Source: Fimbriimonadales bacterium
GTDB lineage: Bacteria; Armatimonadota; Fimbriimonadia; Fimbriimonadales; GBS-DC
Length of the DNA stretch: 64,000 nucleotides
Reading direction: 5' to 3'
Assembly: GCA_025998675.1 (NCBI GenBank)
Contig: AP024673.1
Location: 2,922,562 to 2,986,561, forward strand
In this document: positions 7,906 through 14,950 of the stretch, in pieces
Layout of the letters: every line of letters starts with the position of its first letter
Numbering within the stretch: position 1 is the stretch's first letter
Notes under the pieces: generated by a model
The model's database searches: none
What the model was told of the DNA's origin: nothing
Seen by the model: only the letters and a program-made list of their open reading frames with translations
Position numbers and translations under genes: made by a program

Positions 7906-10566
7906 ATGCACTGGAACGCGCGCGCGCTGCGACACGCCTTTCTGAGCTACTTTCAGGAGAAGGGGCACCTGCTGCTGCCTTCCGATAGCCTCGTGCCGAA
8001 AGACCCGTCGTTGCTGTTTACCAGCGCGGGCATGGTGCAGTTCAAGCCCTACTTTCTCGGCGCGGCGCAGCCCCCCGCCCCGCGCGTGACCACCGTGCAA
8101 AAGTGCCTGCGCACCACCGACATCGACGAGGTGGGCGACCTGTCGCACCTGACCTTTTTCGAGATGCTGGGCAACTTCAGCTTCGGCGACTACTTCAAGC
8201 GCGAGGCGATTCTCTTCGCGTGGGAGTTCCTGACCGAGCGGCTGAAGGTGGACGCCGACCGCCTGCAGTTCACCGTGTTTCAGGACGACGACGAGGCGTT
8301 CACGATCTGGCAGCGCGAGGTGGGCATCGCCGAGAACCGCATCTGGCGACTGGGCGAGAAGACCAACTTCTGGCCCGCGAACGCCATCAGCGAGGGTCCC
8401 AACGGACCCTGTGGTCCCTGTTCCGAGATTTTCTACGACACGCGCCGCGAGACGGGTTGCACGAACCCCGCCTGCGGTCCCGCGTGCGACTGTGGGCGCT
8501 GGCTGGAAATCTGGAACCTGGTGTTTATGCAGTACGAGCGGAGCGAAGAGAACGGCAAGCCCAAACTCACGCCCCTGCCGAAGCAGAACATCGACACGGG
8601 CATGGGGCTGGAGCGCACCGCCGCCGTGCTGATGGGGCTGGAAAGCCCGTTCGAGACCGATGTGTTCGAGCCGATTGTGCAGCGCATTGAGCAGATTGCG
8701 GGCGTGCGCTACAAGCAGGGCGAGCCGACCGATACCGCCATCCGCCTGATTGCCGACCACATCCGCGCAGCGACCTTCACGATTGCCGACGGCGTCATCC
8801 CCCAGAATGAGGGGCGCGGCTATGTGCTGCGGCGTCTCATTCGGCGCGCCATCCTGCGTGGGCAGCGCGTGTTGCGCATCGAGCAGCCGTTTTTCGCCGA
8901 ACTTGTGCCCGCCGTCATCGACGCGCTGGGCGACCAGTACCCCGAACTGGCGCAACGGCAGGAGTATCTAACCACCACTTTGCGCTACGAGGAGGAGCGC
9001 TTCCGTCATACGGTGCAGGCGGGTCTGGCGCGGCTGGAGGAGATGCTTGCCGACGCTGGGACGCAGCAGACGCGCGTGCTGTCGGGCGAGCGCGTGTTTA
9101 TGCTGTACGACACCTACGGCTTCCCGCTGGAGCTGACGCAGGAAATCGCCGCCGAGCGGGGCGTCGCGGTCGATATGGCGGGCTTCGAACAGGCGATGGA
9201 CGCCCAGCGCCAGCGCGCGCGCGAGGCGAGCGGCATCTCCGAGAAACTCTTTGTGCAGACGGGCGCGGCGCTGGCGGAGCTGGCGCAGCATGCCCCGCCC
9301 ACCCAGTTCGTCGGCTACGACGCGCTTGACTGCGAGGCGCAGGTGGTCGGACTGGTGCGCGGCGGCGACCTCATCCCCGAAGCGCACACGGGCGAGACCG
9401 TCGAGATTGTGCTGAACCGCACGCCCTTTTATGCCGAGTCGGGCGGACAGGTCGGCGACACGGGCGTTGTTGAATGGCAGGGCGGACGCGCAGAGGTGCT
9501 GGACACCCAGAAGGCGAACGACTACTATTTCCATCACGCGCGGATTACGGAGGGCGCGCTGCGGCTGGGTGAGACGGTGCAGGCGCAGGTCGATGCGGAG
9601 CGCAGGCTCGACATCCAGCGCAACCACACGGCGACGCACCTGCTGCACGCCGCGCTACGACAGGTGCTGGGCGCGCATGTCGCACAGGCGGGGTCGCTGG
9701 TCGCGCCTGACCGCCTGCGCTTCGACTTCACGCACCCGCGCGCCGTGACGCCCGACGAACTGGAGCGTATTGAGGCGCTGGTGAACGAGAAGCTGCTGCA
9801 GGAGCTGGAGGTGCGCGTCTACACCGATGTGCCCATCGACGAGGCGCGTCGGCGCGGCGCGATGATGCTGTTCGGCGAGAAGTACGGCGAGCGCGTGCGC
9901 ATGGTGGAGATTCCGGGCTTTTCGCTGGAGCTGTGCGGCGGCACGCACCTGCGCAGCACGATTGAGGCGGGGCTTTTTAAGATTGTGCATGAGGGCAGCG
10001 TTGCCGCGGGCGTGCGGCGCATCGAGGCGCTGACGGGGCGCGCGCTGTATCAGTGGTTGCGCGAGCGCGAGCAGGCGGTGCGCGCCGCCGCCGAACGGCT
10101 GCAGACCCCCGTGCCCGAACTGCCCCAAGCCGTCGAACGCCTGCAACGCCAGGTGGACGCCCTGGCGTCCGAACTGGAGCAACTCAAGCAACAGGCGGCG
10201 AACGAGGCGGCGGCGAGCCTGACGCCCGTGGAGGTTGCAGGCGTGCCTGTGGTGGCGCAGGCGGTGTCGGGCGTGGACGCCAGAGCGCTGGGCGCGGTCG
10301 CCGATCGGCTGATTCAGCGCGGGGTCGGCGTCGCCGCATTGGGCGCGGCGCAGGACGGCAAGGTCGTGCTGGTGGTCAAGGTCGCGCCCCAGTGGGTGCA
10401 GCAGGGCGTTCACGCAGGCAACCTGATTCGCCAGATTGCCCAGGCGGTCGGCGGGTCGGGCGGCGGGCGTCCCGACTTCGCGCAGGCGGGCGGCAAGCAC
10501 CCTGAAAAACTCGCCGACGCGCTGGCGCAGACGCCGCATCTCGTGGCAGAACAGATTCAGCGGTGA
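7906..10566 (+). CDS. alaS: Alanyl-tRNA synthetase
   Basis: Charges tRNA-Ala with alanine and edits mischarged Ser/Gly; cytoplasmic. 886 residues, the usual size. N-terminal class II catalytic domain begins HWNARALRHAFLSYF with SAGMVQFKPYFLG and TFFEMLGNFSFGDYF (about 1-250); a tRNA-recognition region follows; the editing domain has HTATHLLHAAL and CGGTHLRSTIEAG (Zn ligands His and Cys); the C-Ala/DHHA1 domain ends with GGRPDFAQAGG. An unusual Cys-rich stretch CTNPACGPACDCGRW near residue 185-200 may bind zinc, as in some other AlaRS. Start at ATG 7906 with GGAGG 5 nt upstream; a TATACT -10 lies at 7867-7872. Confidence 0.96.
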   Translation: MHWNARALRHAFLSYFQEKGHLLLPSDSLVPKDPSLLFTSAGMVQFKPYFLGAAQPPAPRVTTVQKCLRTTDIDEVGDLSHLTFFEMLGNFSFGDYFKREAILFAWEFLTERLKVDADRLQFTVFQDDDEAFTIWQREVGIAENRIWRLGEKTNFWPANAISEGPNGPCGPCSEIFYDTRRETGCTNPACGPACDCGRWLEIWNLVFMQYERSEENGKPKLTPLPKQNIDTGMGLERTAAVLMGLESPFETDVFEPIVQRIEQIAGVRYKQGEPTDTAIRLIADHIRAATFTIADGVIPQNEGRGYVLRRLIRRAILRGQRVLRIEQPFFAELVPAVIDALGDQYPELAQRQEYLTTTLRYEEERFRHTVQAGLARLEEMLADAGTQQTRVLSGERVFMLYDTYGFPLELTQEIAAERGVAVDMAGFEQAMDAQRQRAREASGISEKLFVQTGAALAELAQHAPPTQFVGYDALDCEAQVVGLVRGGDLIPEAHTGETVEIVLNRTPFYAESGGQVGDTGVVEWQGGRAEVLDTQKANDYYFHHARITEGALRLGETVQAQVDAERRLDIQRNHTATHLLHAALRQVLGAHVAQAGSLVAPDRLRFDFTHPRAVTPDELERIEALVNEKLLQELEVRVYTDVPIDEARRRGAMMLFGEKYGERVRMVEIPGFSLELCGGTHLRSTIEAGLFKIVHEGSVAAGVRRIEALTGRALYQWLREREQAVRAAAERLQTPVPELPQAVERLQRQVDALASELEQLKQQAANEAAASLTPVEVAGVPVVAQAVSGVDARALGAVADRLIQRGVGVAALGAAQDGKVVLVVKVAPQWVQQGVHAGNLIRQIAQAVGGSGGGRPDFAQAGGKHPEKLADALAQTPHLVAEQIQR

Positions 10567-10626
10567 GCCATTGTGCGAAACCCCGTATAAAACCGGGCAG
10601 GAACAAAATCGCCTGTTTCGAATCTA

Positions 10627-11424
10627 ATGGGTATTATGCGACGAAGCGGTTTCACCCTGATCGAGTTGCTGGTCGTGATTGCGATCATCGCGATTCTCGC
10701 GGCGATTCTGTTCCCTGTGTTTGCGCAGGCGCGTGAGAAGGCGCGACAGACCCAGTGTACGAACAACATGAAGCAGAACGCGCTCGCCGTGTTGCAGTAT
10801 GTGCAGGACTACGACGAGCGGTTCCCGATGAGCATCTACCTGACCGCGCAGAACAACCAGGCATGTATTTTCACCCTGTACAACGCCATCTACCCGTATG
10901 TGAAGAACTCCGATGTGGTGACCTGTCCATCGGATCGTCAGGCGTTCGACCTTGTGGGGAGCTTTGGTTCGTTCGGCGTGCCCGTGTGCGCCATCCCCAA
11001 TTTCCGCTACACGGGTTATATCTTCAACTGGTGCGTTTTTGAAGATGGGGTCGTGCCCGGACTACTGGCGGGCAATCCTGTGGTCTCGCTGGCGCAGATT
11101 GAGTATCCTGTGGAGACCTCGATGCTGTACGACGGCACGCTGGGACCGCCGCCTACGATTCAGTCGTATCTGCAGGCGCGTCATAATGGTCTGGCGGGCG
11201 CGAACTTCGTGGATGGGCACGCGCGCACGGTCAAAGGGCGCGTGCGCGAGGGCGCGGGCAGCACGGCGACCACCTGGGACGGCAAGCAGGCGCGCGTCTT
11301 CGATGTCGGCGAGGTCGGTCCCTACCAGGGGCAATATAACCTGTGGGGCGTCGCGGCGCGACGCGCGAATGGCACGCCCTGCCGCAACTGTCCGAACCGC
11401 AACAATCCGGGCAACTGCAACTAA
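10627..11424 (+). CDS. Prepilin-like H-X9-DG (DUF1559-type) protein, copy 2
   Basis: 265-residue paralogue of the proteins at 6954 and 17733. [18 protein letters not shown] starts at about residue 7, followed by the same [16 protein letters not shown] block; the middle differs. The C-terminal motif is [16 protein letters not shown] (H-X9-DG). It ends in a Cys-rich tail ([13 protein letters not shown]). Two ATG codons are possible (10627 and 10636); neither has a good Shine-Dalgarno, and a TATAAA sequence lies about 40 nt upstream. It sits between alaS and glpX with no operon logic, as usual for this family. A repeat element and a strong terminator follow. Confidence 0.85.
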   Translation: MGIMRRSGFTLIELLVVIAIIAILAAILFPVFAQAREKARQTQCTNNMKQNALAVLQYVQDYDERFPMSIYLTAQNNQACIFTLYNAIYPYVKNSDVVTCPSDRQAFDLVGSFGSFGVPVCAIPNFRYTGYIFNWCVFEDGVVPGLLAGNPVVSLAQIEYPVETSMLYDGTLGPPPTIQSYLQARHNGLAGANFVDGHARTVKGRVREGAGSTATTWDGKQARVFDVGEVGPYQGQYNLWGVAARRANGTPCRNCPNRNNPGNCN

Positions 11425-11429
11425 GCGCC

Positions 11430-11566
11430 TTTGCGCGACAATTGCAGCATGCCGATGAAACTCCGTCTGTATGGAGTGCGGAAGCGGAGCTTCCGCGACG
11501 CTGAAGCTCACGCTTCAGCACTCCAAATCATGCGTCTGTGTGCACGCGCGGATAGAAGGGCTATCG
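11430..11566 (+). repeat. Three-way-junction repeat element, copy 1
   Basis: Core 11472-11525: outer stem TGGAGT/ACTCCA encloses hairpin 1 (11478-11496, GCGGAAGC-GGA-GCTTCCGC) and hairpin 2 (11500-11519, GCTGAAGC-TCAC-GCTTCAGC). The left flank (TTTGCGCGACAATTGCAGC) and right flank (GCGGATAGAAGGGCTATCG) align with those of copy 2 with similar spacing. The copy starts 5 nt after the stop of the prepilin gene. Confidence 0.75.
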
Positions 11567-11594
11567 AAAACTTACTGCAACTGCAGCTAATTCT

Positions 11595-11623
11595 GCCCCG
11601 CCGTCGGCGGGGCTTGTTTTTTT
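11595..11623 (+). terminator. Intrinsic terminator between the prepilin gene and glpX
   Basis: Eight-base-pair GC stem GCCCCGCC (11595-11602) and GGCGGGGC (11606-11613), 3-nt loop, then TTGTTTTTTT. A textbook rho-independent terminator for the upstream transcript, which would include repeat copy 1. Confidence 0.92.
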
Positions 11624-11705
11624 CGAGGGCGTGGCAGGAAGGGGCGCACCTGTGCCGAAAATCTCCTCTGTCGACGCAGACATCACACATGAGGAGAGAA
11701 TCGCT

Positions 11706-12668
11706 ATGGATCGCAATCTGGGCATGGATTTTGTACGCGCGACTGAGGCGGCGGCGCTCAGTTCGGGGCGTTGGGTTGGCAAGGGCGACCGACACGCAGT
11801 AGACCAGGCGGCGTGCGAGGCGATGCGCCGCACGCTCGGCGACATCGATATGAAAGGCGTCGTGGTCATCGGCGAGGGCGAGCGCGACGAAGCGCCGATG
11901 CTCTACATCGGCGAGGAACTCGGCACGGGCAACGGGCACGCAGTGCAAATCGCCGTCGACCCGGTGGAGGGCACTAACCTCGTCGCCACGGGGCAACCGG
12001 GTGCGATTAGCGTAGTCGCCGCCGCGATGGAAGGCGAGGGCAAACTGCTCCGCGCCCCCGACATCTATATGGACAAACTGGTCGTCGGACCTGCCGCCAA
12101 GGGCGCAGTGGACATCACGCTGCCCCCGCGCATGAACCTGAAGGTCATCGCCAAGAGCCTCGGCAAAGAGGTGCAGGATTTGACCGTCGGCATGCTCGAT
12201 CGCCCGCGCCACGAGCAACTGATTCGCGAGATTCGGCAGGCGGGGGCGCGCATTCGGCTGGTGTCCGACGGCGACTTGTCGCTCGCGCTGGAGGCGTTAG
12301 ACCCGCAGGGCGAGATCGATGTGCTGATGGGCATCGGCGGCGCGCCAGAGGGGGTGCTGTCCGCCGCCGCCGCGCTGTGCATGGGCGGCGAGATTCAGGC
12401 GCGGCTGGTGTTCCGCAACGAGCAGGAACGCGAACGCGCCAAGCACCTGCTGGGCACGGAGGATGTCGACCGCGTGCTGACGATGGAAGACCTTGCGTGG
12501 GGCAATGTGGTGTTCGCGGCGACGGGCATCACGGGCGGCAACCTGCTGGGCGGCGTGCGCTACACGGGCTGGGGCGCCATCACGCACTCGGTCGTGATGC
12601 GCTCGCGCAGCGGCACCATCCGCTGGCTGGAGACGCACCACCACTTCCATCATGACCCGCGCTACTGA
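11706..12668 (+). CDS. glpX: Fructose-1,6-bisphosphatase class II
   Basis: Dephosphorylates fructose-1,6-bisphosphate in gluconeogenesis (related enzymes also act on sedoheptulose-1,7-bisphosphate). 320 residues, typical of GlpX. Metal and phosphate motifs are visible: IGEGERDEAPML (residues 55-66) and DPVEGTN (85-91), plus the GIGGAPEGVLSAAA glycine-rich stretch. I choose ATG 11706 (MDRNLGMDF) because GAGGAG lies 9 nt upstream and homologues start here; a longer in-frame ORF upstream runs through the terminator. Single gene, followed 4 nt later by repeat copy 2. Confidence 0.93.
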   Translation: MDRNLGMDFVRATEAAALSSGRWVGKGDRHAVDQAACEAMRRTLGDIDMKGVVVIGEGERDEAPMLYIGEELGTGNGHAVQIAVDPVEGTNLVATGQPGAISVVAAAMEGEGKLLRAPDIYMDKLVVGPAAKGAVDITLPPRMNLKVIAKSLGKEVQDLTVGMLDRPRHEQLIREIRQAGARIRLVSDGDLSLALEALDPQGEIDVLMGIGGAPEGVLSAAAALCMGGEIQARLVFRNEQERERAKHLLGTEDVDRVLTMEDLAWGNVVFAATGITGGNLLGGVRYTGWGAITHSVVMRSRSGTIRWLETHHHFHHDPRY

Positions 12669-12672
12669 GCTA

Positions 12673-12803
12673 TTTGCGTTAGAAGCGCAGCATGTGTATG
12701 AGACATCGTCTCTATGGAGTGCGGAAGCGGAGCTTCCGCATGCTGAAGCTGACGCTTCAGCACTCCATAAGGACGCACCGGTGCGGATAGAGGGACTAAC
12801 GCA
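12673..12803 (+). repeat. Three-way-junction repeat element, copy 2 (best preserved, with terminal inverted repeats)
   Basis: Ends in matching inverted repeats TGCGTTAG (12675-12682) and CTAACGCA (12796-12803). Core 12714-12768: outer stem ATGGAGT/ACTCCAT, hairpin 1 (12721-12739) and hairpin 2 (12742-12761). The flanks add a left hairpin GAGAC-ATC-GTCTC and a right palindrome CGCACCGGTGCG. About 129 bp in all. It lies between glpX and the MoxR gene. Confidence 0.78.
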
Positions 12804-12875
12804 GTCTACCCGCGCGTGGGGTAGAATGATTCCGCGTGCGCGACTGAGGCGCACGCGCCGAATGAGGCGTCAGGC

Positions 12876-13835
12876 GTGATTACCATCGACTCTGTGGGCG
12901 ACGCGCTGCAGCGTGTAGAGGCGCAAATCGGGCGCGTGATTATCGGGCAGCGGAGCGTCATCGAACAGGCGCTCTGCGCTTTACTTGCGGATGGACATAT
13001 CCTGATCGAGGGCGTGCCCGGCATCGCCAAAACGCTGCTGGTGCGCGTGATTGCCCAGACGCTGGGGCTGGAGTTCCGCCGCGTGCAGTTCACGCCCGAC
13101 CTGATGCCCTCCGACCTGATTGGCACGACGATTTTCGACGCCCAATCAGGCGAGTTCCGCGTGCGCTACGGACCGATTTTCGCGAACCTCGTGCTGGCGG
13201 ACGAGGTGAACCGCACGCCCCCGAAGACGCAATCCGCGCTGTTAGAGGCGATGGAGGAGCGCCGGGTCACCATCGATGGCGTCTCGCATGCGCTGCCGCG
13301 CCCGTTCATGGTGTTCGCCACTCAGAACCCTATCGAGTACGAGGGCACCTACCCGCTGCCCGAAGCGCAGTTAGACCGATTCTTGCTGAAGGTGGTGATG
13401 GACTACCCTGCGGAGGCGGAGGAGCGCGCCATCCTGCGCCTGCACGACGAGGGCTTCCGCACGCACCAGCTGGAGCAGGTCGGACTGGCGCCTGTGATGG
13501 ACGCGCAGGAACTGGAGCAGTTGCGCGCCGTCGTGCGCACGGTTCAGGTCGCCGACGAGGTGCGCGATTATATTCTGCAGATTGTGCGTCGCACGCGCCA
13601 GAACGAGTACCTGCTGGTGGGCGCCAGCCCGCGCGCGGGCGTCGCGTTGCTGCTGGTGAGCAAGGCGCTGGCGACGATGCGGGGGCGCGCCTTCGTCACG
13701 CCCGACGATGTGAAGCAGATGGCGACGCCCGTGCTGCGCCATCGCCTGATTCTCAAGCCCGAAGCGGAAGTCGAGGGACTGAACGCCGACCGCATCCTGT
13801 CCAGCATTCTGGACATGACTCCTGTGCCGCGATGA
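12876..13835 (+). CDS. MoxR-family AAA+ ATPase
   Basis: 319-residue AAA+ chaperone-like ATPase of the MoxR group, which usually helps mature or insert cofactors into VWA-domain partner proteins. Walker A GVPGIAKT (residues 46-53), Walker B LVLADE (Asp109, Glu110), sensor region MVFATQNPIEYEGTYPLPEAQLDRF split over residues about 145-170 and a C-terminal lid domain ending RHRLILKPEAE. GTG start at 12876; ribosome binding is weak. Normally followed by DUF58 and VWA genes, but here the next gene, overlapping by 4 nt (ATGA), is a glycosyltransferase, so the usual partners are missing locally. Confidence 0.9.
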   Translation: MITIDSVGDALQRVEAQIGRVIIGQRSVIEQALCALLADGHILIEGVPGIAKTLLVRVIAQTLGLEFRRVQFTPDLMPSDLIGTTIFDAQSGEFRVRYGPIFANLVLADEVNRTPPKTQSALLEAMEERRVTIDGVSHALPRPFMVFATQNPIEYEGTYPLPEAQLDRFLLKVVMDYPAEAEERAILRLHDEGFRTHQLEQVGLAPVMDAQELEQLRAVVRTVQVADEVRDYILQIVRRTRQNEYLLVGASPRAGVALLLVSKALATMRGRAFVTPDDVKQMATPVLRHRLILKPEAEVEGLNADRILSSILDMTPVPR

Positions 13836-14944
13836 GTAGCCTGCTTCTGGAACGCCCGCCCCGACTGCGCGATGCGCCTGATGACTCTGGCGATGGGCGC
13901 GAGCGCACTCCTGTGTTAATTGTTGTGCGCCCCAGCAGCAGCGGCATGCTGCGCCATGTGCAGGGGCTGATCAAGTACCTGCCAGCGTTCGGCTACGCGC
14001 CGACGCTGACGGGACCCGACTTTATCCGCGATCGGGCGGGCATTCTGGCGGACTCGCGCGCGGTTCACACACTGCGCCAATACGCCGAAGAGTTCCCCTT
14101 CGTTCACTGCCACGGCGTGCGGGCGGGCTGGATTTGCGCGCTGGCGTTCCGCGACCGCTACCCGTGGCTGTGGACGGTGCATCACCTGCTGCTGAGCAAG
14201 AGCGCGCTGGTGCGCGCCCTGTGGCGCTGGATTGCCCGCTACCCGCGCGTGATAACCGCCGTCTCGGAGCAGGTAAAAGCCGGGCTTGTGCGCGGCGGCG
14301 TGCCCGACGCACGCATCGAGGTGGTGCCGGGAGGCATCGATCTGGAGCGATTCGAGAAGTTGCCCCGCCGCGAGGCGATGCGCGAGCAGTTTTTCGTGCC
14401 CGCCGACCGCCCCATCCTGCTGTGCGTGGGGCGATTTGTGCGCCATAAGGGGTTCGACCTCGCGATACAGGCGATGGAACGCGTCTGGGAGTGCCTCCCG
14501 GACGCCGATTTGTGGCTGGCGGGCGACGGACCCGACAACACGCGCCTGGTGAAGCTGACCGCCGCCAGTCGCCGCCCGCACCATGTGCGCTTTTTCGGCT
14601 ACTGGAGCGCGGTGGAGGAGCTGTACGCCGCCGCCGATGTGCTGCTGGCGCCCGCGCGCGACGCGGGACTGGGACTTTCGACGATGGAAGCCATCGCCTG
14701 TGGGCTGCCCGTCGTGGCGACGGACATCCCCGCGATACGTCGCCTTGTTCAGCACGAGCGCACCGGGCTGCTGGCGCCGCCCGAGGATCCGACCGCGCTG
14801 GCGAACGCCGCGCTAAAACTGCTCAACGACCGCGCCCTCGCGAAACAGCTGGCGCAGAACGCCCTTCAGACCGCCGAACAGTTCCACATCCGCCACACGG
14901 TTGAGCAGACGACGCCTCTCTACCGCAGGCTCACGCGCGGCTAA
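13832..14944 (+). CDS. Glycosyltransferase, GT4 family (GT-B fold)
   Basis: 370-residue retaining glycosyltransferase. The N-terminal Rossmann half starts LIVVRPSSSGMLRHVQGLIKYL; the C-terminal half has ILLCVGRFVRHKGFDLAIQA, LWLAGDGPD, VRFFGYWS and the nucleotide-sugar EX7E region (GLGLSTMEAIACGLPVVATD). Ends with a helical tail. Probably builds a surface polysaccharide or glycolipid from a nucleotide-sugar; donor and acceptor unknown. The first ~25 residues (SLLLERPPRLRDAPDDSG) are disordered and not typical. Start overlaps the MoxR stop, so both are likely co-translated. Convergent with spoVR. Confidence 0.87.
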   Translation: MSSLLLERPPRLRDAPDDSGDGRERTPVLIVVRPSSSGMLRHVQGLIKYLPAFGYAPTLTGPDFIRDRAGILADSRAVHTLRQYAEEFPFVHCHGVRAGWICALAFRDRYPWLWTVHHLLLSKSALVRALWRWIARYPRVITAVSEQVKAGLVRGGVPDARIEVVPGGIDLERFEKLPRREAMREQFFVPADRPILLCVGRFVRHKGFDLAIQAMERVWECLPDADLWLAGDGPDNTRLVKLTAASRRPHHVRFFGYWSAVEELYAAADVLLAPARDAGLGLSTMEAIACGLPVVATDIPAIRRLVQHERTGLLAPPEDPTALANAALKLLNDRALAKQLAQNALQTAEQFHIRHTVEQTTPLYRRLTRG

Positions 14945-14950
14945 CGCGCC

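Noticed and set aside
11631-11705. N-terminal extension of GlpX upstream of ATG 11706
   Set aside because: The extended frame starts 8 nt after the intrinsic terminator T-run and has no similarity to the conserved GlpX N-terminus; GAGGAG fits ATG 11706.
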